From positions 1-40,456 of the IMG/VR virus record IMGVR_UViG_3300042922_001229: 40,456 nt of DNA, one strand, 5' to 3'. The DNA comes from a virus. The notes beneath the pieces were generated by a model, which saw only the letters and a list, made by a program, of their open reading frames with translations, ran no database searches and was not told the origin of the DNA. Shown here in pieces: positions 8,701 through 15,866 of the stretch. How positions within the stretch are numbered: the first letter of the stretch is position 1; every line of letters starts with the position of its first letter. Position numbers and translations under genes: made by a program.

Positions 8701-9053
8701 TAGCAAGTAAAAAACAAAGTAAAGATTGGATCGATCAAGATATAGAGTTAGCTATTTTACAGTTAAGATCTTGGAGCGAGGCATTTAGGCGTTATGAAAC
8801 TCTTACTTTTACAGAGAATCAAAATAATGGTCGATATGCAATTTCGATGTCTTTTGCCTCACAAGATGGACAGACTATATCTGGTATTGTAGATTTCTCA
8901 AAAGCCGATATAAATCATATTGATAATATCGTTAAAGAGATGAATAAACAATTTTCAAAAAGTAGTTTAAAAAAAGAGATATTACTTGCAGCTATTAGTA
9001 AAATTGGTAGCGAACTACTAAAGGAAGTAAAACAAAATGAAGAGGTAGTCTAA
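5748..9053 (+). CDS. Large P-loop ATPase, core of putative defence operon
   Basis: This 1101-residue protein has a Walker A motif GPYGSGKSS at residues 65-73 and a Walker B ILIIDELGKF at 166-175, followed by a sensor-like strand KIVVIGILHQAF. The first 450 residues or so look like a STAND/AAA-type ATPase module. The remainder is long and mostly helical, without a domain I can name, and ends in acidic and basic helices. In size and build it recalls the large ATPases of BREX-like and Dnd-associated loci, but I cannot assign it to BrxC, DndD or DndH. It overlaps the DUF4007 gene and lies three bases before the PP-loop gene, so the three are one operon. It probably couples ATP hydrolysis to target sensing or complex assembly. 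Confidence 0.8.
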   Translation: MSVNQTLSDVITINRNFIKSINIELDFYNFDSIKEYIVQPSALNVLDIMANQISNTKQRAFTWTGPYGSGKSSLALVLGSLASGKDEVREQINRKISLDSVTSVFYSNKPWLVTPITGRRASIEEVFLPILKELTNKQDLKVKSRSDLIDLYINYIEEQSEIEGSILIIDELGKFLEYDAYHSQDIGFYQELSEKTARSKKKIVVIGILHQAFGEYARHLGLVKQQEWVKVQGRYSDLPLVSSVDENINLISKAILSTYRPNHTLNVTQSYIAAYNDSHITKLENKAKILEECWPLHPITVNLLSSLSRKQFGQNERSIFSFLSSYEKFGFRDVLQTLQVAEDSYYSPDILWDYLQANLEPMIFSSSDGHKWALNINAIERAQSQFSPDHVKVVKIVAVIGLLKDGVHLLSTQAIIETCFPQYSSDSILEILKALESASILIFRRHLNTWGIYAGSDFNIDDEINKVLAIQGDISSLELQSLLDTVPVIASRHYWQTGTMRWMNKNIVFENNLKEFRGRNDLKNKKEGSFILVLPNKYYTSAQSLKLAKKLSQEEREDNLIAVAKFESQTIDLIKELKALEWLKKNKLELQSDSIALREVDARLSSLRNLLSNKFKNEFNDSIWFDGNSNKYTGNLSKLASDVVDKVYAYAPVVHSEIVNRDAYSVPASKAIKDLMKAMLFSNDIENLGLDGTSASASLYKTVIKRQKIHTDEYGSWKFVVPRVEDNPSIFYLWGRTIELLRSSDQAISVEEIYNLWKLPPFGIKKGLLSIFSLAFFLTYNDKLALYHEGMFITELDEVLVEEWIRQPKLFALRFVELNNQQYELIKLISKDFSENIDSQEQELNPLDCAKQLVTKVFSLHPFVRKTNNLEILTKKLRIVLLAAKDPYDLLFIDIPKSFAIEDSLAISKLLKDGFNELENFWPKKIQEIRTELLKSLDHFGDLNNLRVRAQSLLKINVDPKLKIFIKRLSEYQGTQREIEYLISLASKKQSKDWIDQDIELAILQLRSWSEAFRRYETLTFTENQNNGRYAISMSFASQDGQTISGIVDFSKADINHIDNIVKEMNKQFSKSSLKKEILLAAISKIGSELLKEVKQNEEVV

Positions 9054-9056
9054 ATA

Positions 9057-9899
9057 ATGGCTGAATATCATGTTTTAGGTTTATCGGGTGGTAAAGATAG
9101 TGCAGCTTTAGCTGTCTATATGAGTCAATTTCATCCTGAAATAGCTCTTCGTTATTTTTTTACGGATACTGGCAAAGAATTACCTGAAGTATATGCTTTT
9201 TTAGATCGTTTGGAAGGAGTTTTAGGGCAGGAAATTGAATTCATTAATGGTGACCGAGATTTTGATTTTTGGCTAAAACAATATAATCATTATTTACCAA
9301 GTGCTCAAACTCGATGGTGTACTCGTCAATTAAAACTAACTCCATTTAAAAAATGGATTAAACCTTGGTTAGACAATGGAGATATAGTTTATAGCTATGT
9401 TGCAATTAGAGCAGATGAAGAGCATCGAACAGGTCTTATTTCCGACCATAAAAATTTAAAGGTTATTTTACCATTTAGAGAAGATGGTATAGATAAGCCA
9501 AGTGTAATTGAAATCCTTGAAAATGTTGGATTAGGATTACCTGAATATTATTCTTGGCGCTCTAGGAGTGGATGTACGTTTTGTTTTTTTCAACAAAAAA
9601 TCGAATGGGTACGATTGCGGGAAATACATCCAGCAGCTTTTGAAGAGGCAAAAGCATATGAAAAATTGGCTATAGAATCAGGTTCTCCATTTACTTGGAC
9701 GCAAGGGGAATCTTTGAGCGATTTAGAGAAACCTGAACGTATTGCTGGGATTAAAGCTGAATTTGAAAAAAGACAGGCAAGAATGCAGAAGAAAAAGAAA
9801 GTTAACCCGTTACGTCCACAACTCATAGATATAGTTGATATCGATGAGCTTTATTTGGAAGATGAAGGTGGTGGGGCCTGTCTAGTTTGTCATAAGTAA
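9057..9899 (+). CDS. PP-loop PAPS-reductase/DndC-like protein
   Basis: This 280-residue protein starts with the PP-loop SGGKDS (residues 10-15) of adenine nucleotide alpha-hydrolases, followed by FFTDTGKELPEVY. Cysteines occur in RWCT (Cys88), GCTFC (Cys173, Cys176) and ACLVC at the C-terminus (Cys275, Cys278), a pattern compatible with an iron-sulfur cluster or a zinc site. DndC of DNA phosphorothioation and BrxP of type 4 BREX belong to the same superfamily. The other DndABDE genes are absent, so a full phosphorothioation pathway is not encoded here. It is the last gene of the operon and is followed by a terminator. A role in sulfur transfer or adenylation of a substrate is inference. Confidence 0.82.
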   Translation: MAEYHVLGLSGGKDSAALAVYMSQFHPEIALRYFFTDTGKELPEVYAFLDRLEGVLGQEIEFINGDRDFDFWLKQYNHYLPSAQTRWCTRQLKLTPFKKWIKPWLDNGDIVYSYVAIRADEEHRTGLISDHKNLKVILPFREDGIDKPSVIEILENVGLGLPEYYSWRSRSGCTFCFFQQKIEWVRLREIHPAAFEEAKAYEKLAIESGSPFTWTQGESLSDLEKPERIAGIKAEFEKRQARMQKKKKVNPLRPQLIDIVDIDELYLEDEGGGACLVCHK

Positions 9900-9901
9900 A
9901 A

Positions 9902-9932
9902 TTATAGGTAGAAGCTAATATTCTACCTATAA
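9902..9932. terminator. Bidirectional terminator between convergent cargo operons
   Basis: TTATAGGTAGAA (9902-9913) pairs perfectly with TTCTACCTATAA (9921-9932) around a 7-base loop. It starts two bases after the stop of the PP-loop gene and ends 26 bases before the end of the convergent response-regulator gene, so it can serve both operons. The flanking T-runs are weak. Confidence 0.6.
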
Positions 9933-9958
9933 AAGATAGTTAATTTATTATTAAATTT

Positions 9959-11824
9959 TTAACCTTGTGTATTAATACCAATAACTAAAGTATGTTTTTT
10001 TGTATTACACTTTGGTAAAGGTGAATCTATATTTTGGAAGAAGATGTCAATTCCTTTTAAATTCATTTTACCTGAAATTTTATTTGCTTGAATAATTTGA
10101 TCTAAAAGTTCCTTAGGTGTAAGTTCTAGTTCGGGGATATTACTTTTTAACCAAATAGTTAAATCAATACTCAGTTTGTCTGATAATCTGTATTTATCTG
10201 ATGCAATCGCAGTAACCTCCGAAAAATCCTTCTGATCTGAGAAATTTAAATTCTCATTATCTTTTTTAATAAGAGTAATCTTATATTTACATGAGCCTAA
10301 TCTGCTTATACGAGTTTGGGCTGGTTTCAGAATTGTTACAGCTGTATCTTGTTGGAGAGAGATAACATGTTCATGGCGCATACGACCTATTATTTTTAAT
10401 GGTTCTTTTTTTAGAAGATCAATAAAGTCTCCAACAGAAACACTTAATAAATGTTTTGAGTTTGGTTCGATATCTAAAAATTCTACAATATTTGAAGCCT
10501 TCTTTCTATGTAAAATAGATACCAAAGTTTTATCATCATAGGGGATATATTTAGAGTTGCTCTTTTTAGATATATTTGCTTTTATAAATAATAATGAATT
10601 TAAGGAGTTCTTTTCTGATCTAGAAATACCCGTTAAATTACATTGTTGAGTAATATTTATTAAAATCGTATTGTTTTTTATATTATATAAAATACTACCG
10701 AATGGTAAAATAGAAAGTAAGTTCTCAGTGAAATAAGATACTAGCCTTTTTTTATCTTTTGTTTTTCCACTAGGATATTTACAATACTTAGATAATAAAT
10801 CTATTTCTTCACTATTTCCACCAACATAAAAGTGATGAGAAAGGAGCATTCGATGGGCATTTACATCTAACTCGTATGCAAGACTTTTATTCGTATATTT
10901 TTTAAAAGACTCTTCTAGAAGTTTTACAGAATTTTCTAAATTACGAGATTCTTCAATATTCCATAATAACTCTTTTGCTAAAAAATTATTAATCATATCA
11001 CTGAATGCTACTTTATCATCATTAGAATCATTATATATTTGCTGCATTATAGTAGCATCAAGTTTCCATAACATTTTAGAAAACTCTTTTTTTGCACTAT
11101 CAAGCAAAGCTTCCCAAGTTTTGATTAAATTTTTAGTGTTATTTGATATTTCTCTTTGTGATATTAGTTGGTCAGCTAAAAGTCTTAGTTTAATCTTTCC
11201 GGTATCTGGTGCTTTTAGCTCTATTTTAGGTAAAAGTGTTAATCCGGTAGCGCTGATATATGTCTCTCCAAAATAATCACTTAATTTTCCTGTTTCAGTA
11301 TTAAAGTGAGATGAAATTAAAATTATAGGAGGAAGATTCTCTTCTTTTGAAATATCTTGTAGAAAACTCTTAGAGTCATCTTTTCCAATTTTAAGATCTA
11401 TAATAATTAACTCAAATTGAGATAAATTTAAGTTTTTTATAGGAGAGGGTAAAATCTCATAAAAAGAATGGGAGTATTCTGTTAGTGGGAATGCTTCATT
11501 TATAACTTTTTTAACTTTAAGTAATGATTCATGAGTACTGTATATTGTACTGAGGGGCTCTAATAAAATTTTTGGAGCATTAATCATAAAGTATTCATGC
11601 GAAAAAAAATTATTGAAGAGTTCTTTGGGACTCATCTGAATTAATTCATCTATAGAAACTTGTTTAAAATATTCTGAATTACTATTTATGAATGAAAGTA
11701 ATACCTTTGTTTCATCTTGATATTCATCGTTAAGATTGAGAAAGAAATCCTCAGCAAGTTCTCCATACATTTCAGGACGTAAACCATGAATTTCATCATC
11801 AATAACTAAAATTTTCTTTTTCAC
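9959..11824 (-). CDS. Receiver-domain response-regulator-like protein
   Basis: This 621-residue protein begins ILVIDDE (residues 5-11), the acidic pocket of a receiver domain. It later has FELIIIDLKIG with candidate phosphoacceptor Asp143 and PPIILISS (about 165-172), matching strands 3 and 4. About 120 residues separate strand 1 from the phospho-Asp strand, where a normal receiver has about 40, so the domain carries a large helical insertion. The remaining 400 residues are not recognised and show no familiar DNA-binding or nuclease motif. Translation probably starts at GTG 11824, 17 bases after the kinase-like gene. The pair looks like a two-component system adapted to sensing, with this protein as the output partner. 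Confidence 0.7.
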   Translation of the reverse strand: MKKKILVIDDEIHGLRPEMYGELAEDFFLNLNDEYQDETKVLLSFINSNSEYFKQVSIDELIQMSPKELFNNFFSHEYFMINAPKILLEPLSTIYSTHESLLKVKKVINEAFPLTEYSHSFYEILPSPIKNLNLSQFELIIIDLKIGKDDSKSFLQDISKEENLPPIILISSHFNTETGKLSDYFGETYISATGLTLLPKIELKAPDTGKIKLRLLADQLISQREISNNTKNLIKTWEALLDSAKKEFSKMLWKLDATIMQQIYNDSNDDKVAFSDMINNFLAKELLWNIEESRNLENSVKLLEESFKKYTNKSLAYELDVNAHRMLLSHHFYVGGNSEEIDLLSKYCKYPSGKTKDKKRLVSYFTENLLSILPFGSILYNIKNNTILINITQQCNLTGISRSEKNSLNSLLFIKANISKKSNSKYIPYDDKTLVSILHRKKASNIVEFLDIEPNSKHLLSVSVGDFIDLLKKEPLKIIGRMRHEHVISLQQDTAVTILKPAQTRISRLGSCKYKITLIKKDNENLNFSDQKDFSEVTAIASDKYRLSDKLSIDLTIWLKSNIPELELTPKELLDQIIQANKISGKMNLKGIDIFFQNIDSPLPKCNTKKHTLVIGINTQG

Positions 11825-11841
11825 AATAAATACTCTACTGA

Positions 11842-14232
11842 TTAATCTTTAGGTAATTCAAGAATAAAAGTGCGTAAACGACCATCCTCTTCAGCTTCAT
11901 CATCTAGATAAATTTTTGAATGATGAAATTTTGCGATTTCAGAGGCGATATATAGTCCTAAACCTTTACCATTTTTCTTATTTGAAAAATAAGGTTGAAA
12001 AATATCATATTTATAATTTGGATCAATACCTGGACCATTATCGCTGATAAATATCACACGAGATTTACTATCGATATCAATTATAATTTTAGGTTGAATT
12101 TCGCCAGGTTTAAGGCCTTGTTGTAACCAATAAACTGAATTAACTAAGAGGTTTTCAAGGATTTGTGCAACTAGACCTCTTACCATTCTTACATGTATAG
12201 GTAGATAATTTTTTTCACCATCTACATATAAAGTAGCTTCAATATTATGACGTTTGAATTTAGGTTGGTAGCCTTCAATAATAGTATTAAGTTGTGCACA
12301 TATATCAAACTCTTCATTAGTTTGTTTGCTTGCAGGACTAAGTATATCAATACTTTTGATACGCTTATTTGTTGCATCAATCTGTTTCTTTAGTTCTTTT
12401 ATAATATGTTCGACTTGAGATGGATTATTCTCAGTATTATTTAATCTGATAAGTAATTCTGCTGTATTTTCAGTTATTCTTGATAATTCATGAGCTATTA
12501 TATCTGCCATCTGCCCGAGATTAGCTAATTCAATAATCTCAGTACTTTTTTCAGATAAACTATGAACTCTAGTATTTAAATCACCTATAATCTCATGTTG
12601 ATTTTTAATTAGTTGTTGTATTTCTTCAATTTGTTGGTTATCTTCTTCATTAAGTTTTCTTGATATCTTTGATAGGTTTTGTTCAGCTTTACGAATAGAA
12701 ATACCAGAAGAATCAATTCTATTATCGATATCCTCTTGTAAAACTATCTCTTGTACTGTTTTATAGGCATGAATATGCTTCAACAAATCTTGTCGAACAG
12801 TTTCCCCTAATAATTTTTTCAAAATTTGAAATTCTTTTGTTTCAGTTAAACTTTGCCGATTAGCTGTGTCCTGTAGTTTAGGGTTTTCAATTTTTGAGAT
12901 TTCAAGTGCACCAATAGTTTGATACCTGTTTAAGGTATATCCTTGCCCACGTAAAGCTTTATTATCCCACTCCAACCAATCATCATTTAATCCTCCAGTA
13001 AAACCAATTCTGAAATTATCTCTATAAATACTAATACCACCAACCCATTTATCTAATTCTTTACGTATTGCTCGTAGTGTTCTTTCTGGTGTTGATTTAA
13101 GATCTTTTCTATTAAACCAGTACAGAGTTACTTTAAACTTACCTAATGATTTTAAGTCATTTTCAAAATTTAGATTGTCTTCTTCTTTTAATATATTAAT
13201 TAAATCTTTTTTAAACCATGTCCTAGATTCTGATGATGTATTTCCTTGCCATCTTACTTTACCTGTTAGCCATAAATCATTGTTTTCATCACTAGGGTTA
13301 AATATATACTGTGCTTTAAAATTTGATTGCTCAACCAGCCAATTAGGAATATTGGTTAATCTCTGCCTTTTTCCATTTTGATAAATATTAATAGGAAATC
13401 TTCTTTCATCACTATTGAAAGGATTCTTTAAGCGACGTATATATTCTTCTACGAATGACTCAGTTTTTTTGATATCCCATTCTGATAATAAATCTTTAAT
13501 AACGATTTTTGTTCCCATCTTAAAATCACAAAGTAGACTTATTGAATTAAGTGTAATATCAGTTAATTCAATATCTGGATCATCAAATTCGCCCCAATTG
13601 AAAATTATACTATTTCCATTTTTCTCGTTAGCGGTCTTAGTTATTACTTGAGCAATATTTCCAAGCTTCATCATAGAAAGACGGCCAATACCTTTTTCTC
13701 CTAATAATATCCTCCCATCTTCTATTTGCTTATGTAATTTATTGGGAGTTCCAATGACCAAAAAAACCTCCTCTAATTCTTTACTTGTCATTCCTTTTCC
13801 AGTATCTATTACTTGAATAAAATAATATTTATCTTTTATTTTTTTTATTTCCTTATCAATAAATTTTAAAAAGTCATCTTCTAATTCATAATTATCGAAT
13901 TGATCTAAAGTGTTATTAATATCTTCAATAAAAGGTGTTTCTAAAAATTCCTCGTTGCTTTTCAAATCTACAGTTGTATATTTTTGCATATTAGCTTGGA
14001 TCAAATTAAAGATTTTTTTTCTATCTAAATTTTCTTTTCGATAGTTTTCTATTAATATTTTTTCTAATAGATTTAAGTTCATTGGGAAGTTGATGTCAAT
14101 TTCTACGCTTTCCGAACCAGCATCAAATGAATTTTTCATTAGCTCATTTAGAGCCATTTCTTCTGAGGTAATAAGTTCAGCTCCAAGATGTCTAAGAGTT
14201 CTTGCAGCTATTTTAAAGGTTGTTGTAAACAT
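11842..14232 (-). CDS. Protein with two GHKL ATPase modules and a histidine-kinase core
   Basis: This 796-residue protein has an N-terminal Hsp90/MutL-like ATPase (N-box ELMKNSFDA with Asn34; DTGKGM at 143-148; GEKGIGR at 178-184), then a middle region to about 490. A coiled coil (505-565) leads to a HisKA-like helix with His581 in AHELSRI, and a second ATPase domain follows (ENLLVN 693-698, DNGPGI 731-736, GKGLGL 755-760). The C-terminal half is a complete histidine kinase; the N-terminal half resembles Hsp90- or MORC-like ATPases of defence systems. No membrane segment is seen, so it is cytoplasmic. It lies downstream of the cI-like gene in the same direction and upstream of its presumed receiver partner. 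It could sense an infection state and phosphorylate that partner. Confidence 0.8.
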   Translation of the reverse strand: MFTTTFKIAARTLRHLGAELITSEEMALNELMKNSFDAGSESVEIDINFPMNLNLLEKILIENYRKENLDRKKIFNLIQANMQKYTTVDLKSNEEFLETPFIEDINNTLDQFDNYELEDDFLKFIDKEIKKIKDKYYFIQVIDTGKGMTSKELEEVFLVIGTPNKLHKQIEDGRILLGEKGIGRLSMMKLGNIAQVITKTANEKNGNSIIFNWGEFDDPDIELTDITLNSISLLCDFKMGTKIVIKDLLSEWDIKKTESFVEEYIRRLKNPFNSDERRFPINIYQNGKRQRLTNIPNWLVEQSNFKAQYIFNPSDENNDLWLTGKVRWQGNTSSESRTWFKKDLINILKEEDNLNFENDLKSLGKFKVTLYWFNRKDLKSTPERTLRAIRKELDKWVGGISIYRDNFRIGFTGGLNDDWLEWDNKALRGQGYTLNRYQTIGALEISKIENPKLQDTANRQSLTETKEFQILKKLLGETVRQDLLKHIHAYKTVQEIVLQEDIDNRIDSSGISIRKAEQNLSKISRKLNEEDNQQIEEIQQLIKNQHEIIGDLNTRVHSLSEKSTEIIELANLGQMADIIAHELSRITENTAELLIRLNNTENNPSQVEHIIKELKKQIDATNKRIKSIDILSPASKQTNEEFDICAQLNTIIEGYQPKFKRHNIEATLYVDGEKNYLPIHVRMVRGLVAQILENLLVNSVYWLQQGLKPGEIQPKIIIDIDSKSRVIFISDNGPGIDPNYKYDIFQPYFSNKKNGKGLGLYIASEIAKFHHSKIYLDDEAEEDGRLRTFILELPKD

Positions 14233-14438
14233 ATAATTTATCTCAGTTTAGGGTGAGCTTATAAGATATTAATATTAATTTGCATTTGAAATCAATAATT
14301 TATTTTTCCAAGCCTTTGATTTTCTAAATAATTATAGATGAATTAAATGATCACTTAATGTGAGTTTCTATAATTTTCTCTAAATTCTAATAGGCTTGAA
14401 TTTAAATATTGAAGTAAATTGTGTTAACAATATATAAA

Positions 14439-15116
14439 TTAAATTTTTCTATACATTCCAACGACTTTTCCAACTAAACGGCAATCAGGAGTAAGTTTAA
14501 TTACTTTTTCTTCCCAATTAGGGTTAAGCGGTTGTAAATATTTAGTTGTACCTTCAATTACTAATTGCTTAAAAGTTGCCTCTGTGTCTCCTGAACAGGC
14601 AATGATTACTAAATCTCCAGTTTTTAGGTCATTTACAGAAAAGTCTGGGTTTACATAAATTCTGTCTTCAGGCTCAAATCTAGGAGACATAGAGTATCCA
14701 GTTACTATAAGTCCGTAACCATTTTTACCAGCATCATTATTGTGAGGAAGCCACTCATTTACTTCTGTATCTTTTAAAACAGTTTCAACATTAGAAAAAG
14801 AACCGGCTGCTACCCATGAAATCACTGGAATTAAATCACCCTTTAAAAGAATTTTCTGAGATAAGTTTACGTTGTTATCTAATTGTTTTATATTAATACT
14901 TTGATCTAATACACCTACTTTAAGTCCCATTTTCTTTTCTAAATTTCTGGCTGATCTCTCTCCAATATTCCTATGACCATTTACTAATTGAGAAATATAG
15001 CTAGGTTCTAAATCATTCTTTTTGCAATATTCAGCATCATTTTTTGCTAAACCTTTTGATATTGCATTATCAATAATCCGTCGAAGGTTTTGTTTTCTAA
15101 TTTCAGAAATATCCAT
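14439..15116 (-). CDS. cI: CI-like repressor with S24 autocleavage domain
   Basis: This 225-residue protein has an N-terminal Xre-type helix-turn-helix (DLEPSYISQLVNGHRNIGER, about 35-54) and a C-terminal LexA/S24 peptidase domain. The self-cleavage site is Ala104-Gly105 in WVAAGSF, with catalytic Ser142 (GYSMSPRF) and Lys183 (ATFKQLV). It should keep the prophage silent and be inactivated through RecA after DNA damage. There is no clear ribosome binding site before the ATG at 15116, so a leaderless transcript as in lambda PRM is possible. Likely operators lie at 4552-4590 and 15161-15223. Confidence 0.93.
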   Translation of the reverse strand: MDISEIRKQNLRRIIDNAISKGLAKNDAEYCKKNDLEPSYISQLVNGHRNIGERSARNLEKKMGLKVGVLDQSINIKQLDNNVNLSQKILLKGDLIPVISWVAAGSFSNVETVLKDTEVNEWLPHNNDAGKNGYGLIVTGYSMSPRFEPEDRIYVNPDFSVNDLKTGDLVIIACSGDTEATFKQLVIEGTTKYLQPLNPNWEEKVIKLTPDCRLVGKVVGMYRKI

Positions 15117-15160
15117 AATAACTACACAATATTAATAAGCGCTAATTAATTCTGAGGGAA

Positions 15161-15223
15161 TTTAGCAATATGTAAATTACATATTGCTAAATTTTTATTG
15201 CTAAAATATTTAGCAAATGCTAA
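15161..15223. promoter_or_regulatory. Right operator region between cI and cro
   Basis: Positions 15161-15191 form a perfect palindrome of two 15-bp arms around one base; each arm begins or ends with the half-site TTTAGCAA/TTGCTAAA. TTAGCAAATGCTAA follows at 15210-15223, and further TTGCTAA half-sites lie at 15198 and 15237. The TTAGCA/TGCTAA dyad matches the left operators. The large palindrome probably accommodates cooperative binding of the repressor or of the Cro-like protein. Confidence 0.75.
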
Positions 15224-15226
15224 TGT
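15198..15226 (+). promoter_or_regulatory. Rightward early promoter (PR-like)
   Basis: TTGCTA (15198-15203) and TAATGT (15221-15226) are separated by 17 bases and precede the cro-like gene by about 33 bases. Both boxes overlap TTAGCA/TGCTAA half-sites, so the repressor should occlude them. The boxes are imperfect matches and the assignment is inference. Confidence 0.45.
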
Positions 15227-15258
15227 ATTTCGACTGTTGCTAATAAGGAGCAATTCAA

Positions 15259-15498
15259 TTGGACACCTCAAAACTAAGATCTTTCTATTATGGGTTGTCA
15301 ACAAAAGCACGAGCCGATTTTGCACTTAAATGTGATACATCAGATGGGCAAATCAAACAAATTATTTCTAAACATAGAACTTGTAGTCCAGTTCTAGCAG
15401 TTGAGTTTGATAAGGCAAGTGACGGTTTTATCCGTTGTGATGAGTTATGCCCACAAGTCGATTTTGAATATGTACGGACACAACAGCTTATTGCGTAA
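15259..15498 (+). CDS. Cro/YdaS-like DNA-binding protein
   Basis: This 79-residue protein is divergent from the cI-like gene. The segment STKARADFALKCDTSDGQIKQII followed by SPVLAVEFDKASDGFIRCDELCP is typical of YdaS/Cro-type regulators: a helix-turn-helix, then a short arm with R-C-D-E-L-x-P. The start is TTG at 15259, chosen because AAGGAG sits eight bases before it and no ATG fits. It probably represses the cI promoter during lytic growth. Confidence 0.85.
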   Translation: MDTSKLRSFYYGLSTKARADFALKCDTSDGQIKQIISKHRTCSPVLAVEFDKASDGFIRCDELCPQVDFEYVRTQQLIA

Positions 15499-15528
15499 TT
15501 TTTATCAAGCAAGGGAGCTGCTCTTTTC

Positions 15529-15813
15529 ATGAGAACCGATGAAATGAATGAAGCAAGAGAGTTGGGCTTTCTAGGTGGAAAGCTCGATAACCCTGTAACG
15601 GTCAAATTTAACGACTTGACCGATGAATCCATCGAAGGCGTGGCAAATGCCAGTGACATGACGAAAGCGGACTGGATACGAGAAGCCTGCATAGAAAAAC
15701 TCTTGGTTGAAAGACGCAAGTTCAATCGTATGCGAAAGGTGTGGGGTCATCCTAAGGAAACAAGAGATGCCAGAGGATGCCATGAGAATACAGAGTCAAA
15801 TTTAGGGCATTAA
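15529..15813 (+). CDS. Ribbon-helix-helix-like early regulator
   Basis: This 94-residue protein has a central region (VTVKFNDLTDESIEGVANASDMTKADWIREACIEKLL) that fits a ribbon-helix-helix fold: a short strand, then two helices. Such proteins are usually DNA-binding dimers. The tail is basic and polar. The ATG at 15529 is preceded by GGGAG; a second ATG at 15544 is also possible. Its place after cro suggests a CII-like or early-regulatory role, but no specific family is recognised. Confidence 0.65.
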   Translation: MRTDEMNEARELGFLGGKLDNPVTVKFNDLTDESIEGVANASDMTKADWIREACIEKLLVERRKFNRMRKVWGHPKETRDARGCHENTESNLGH

Positions 15814-15815
15814 AA

Positions 15816-15840
15816 AAGCCTGATCTCGGAAATCAGGCTT
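15816..15840. terminator. Hairpin after the RHH-like gene, T-run on minus strand
   Basis: AAGCCTGAT (15816-15824) pairs with ATCAGGCTT (15832-15840) around a 7-base loop. Six A residues precede it on the plus strand, so a full terminator with a U-run exists only for minus-strand transcription; on the plus strand it is followed by ATAGGC. It could be an attenuator for the early operon or block antisense reading towards cI. Confidence 0.5.
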
Positions 15841-15866
15841 ATAGGCATTCAATTGAGGTGAATCAA

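Noticed and set aside
9057-9899. Reading the PP-loop protein as the metabolic CysH PAPS reductase
   Set aside because: The cysteine arrangement, the operon with DUF4007 and a large ATPase and the prophage setting fit a DndC/BrxP-like role better than assimilatory sulfate reduction.
4817-9899. Calling the operon a complete Dnd, Ssp or BREX system
   Set aside because: Required partners such as DndABDE, SspABD, PglZ, BrxL or a PglX methylase are absent.
9959-14232. Assigning the kinase/receiver pair to the Detocs system
   Set aside because: Detocs has a third effector gene and a differently built sensor; no such gene or TPR repeats are visible here.
15259-15498. Toxin-antitoxin interpretation of the YdaS-like gene
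   Set aside because: No toxin partner of suitable type is adjacent, and its position opposite cI matches a Cro role.
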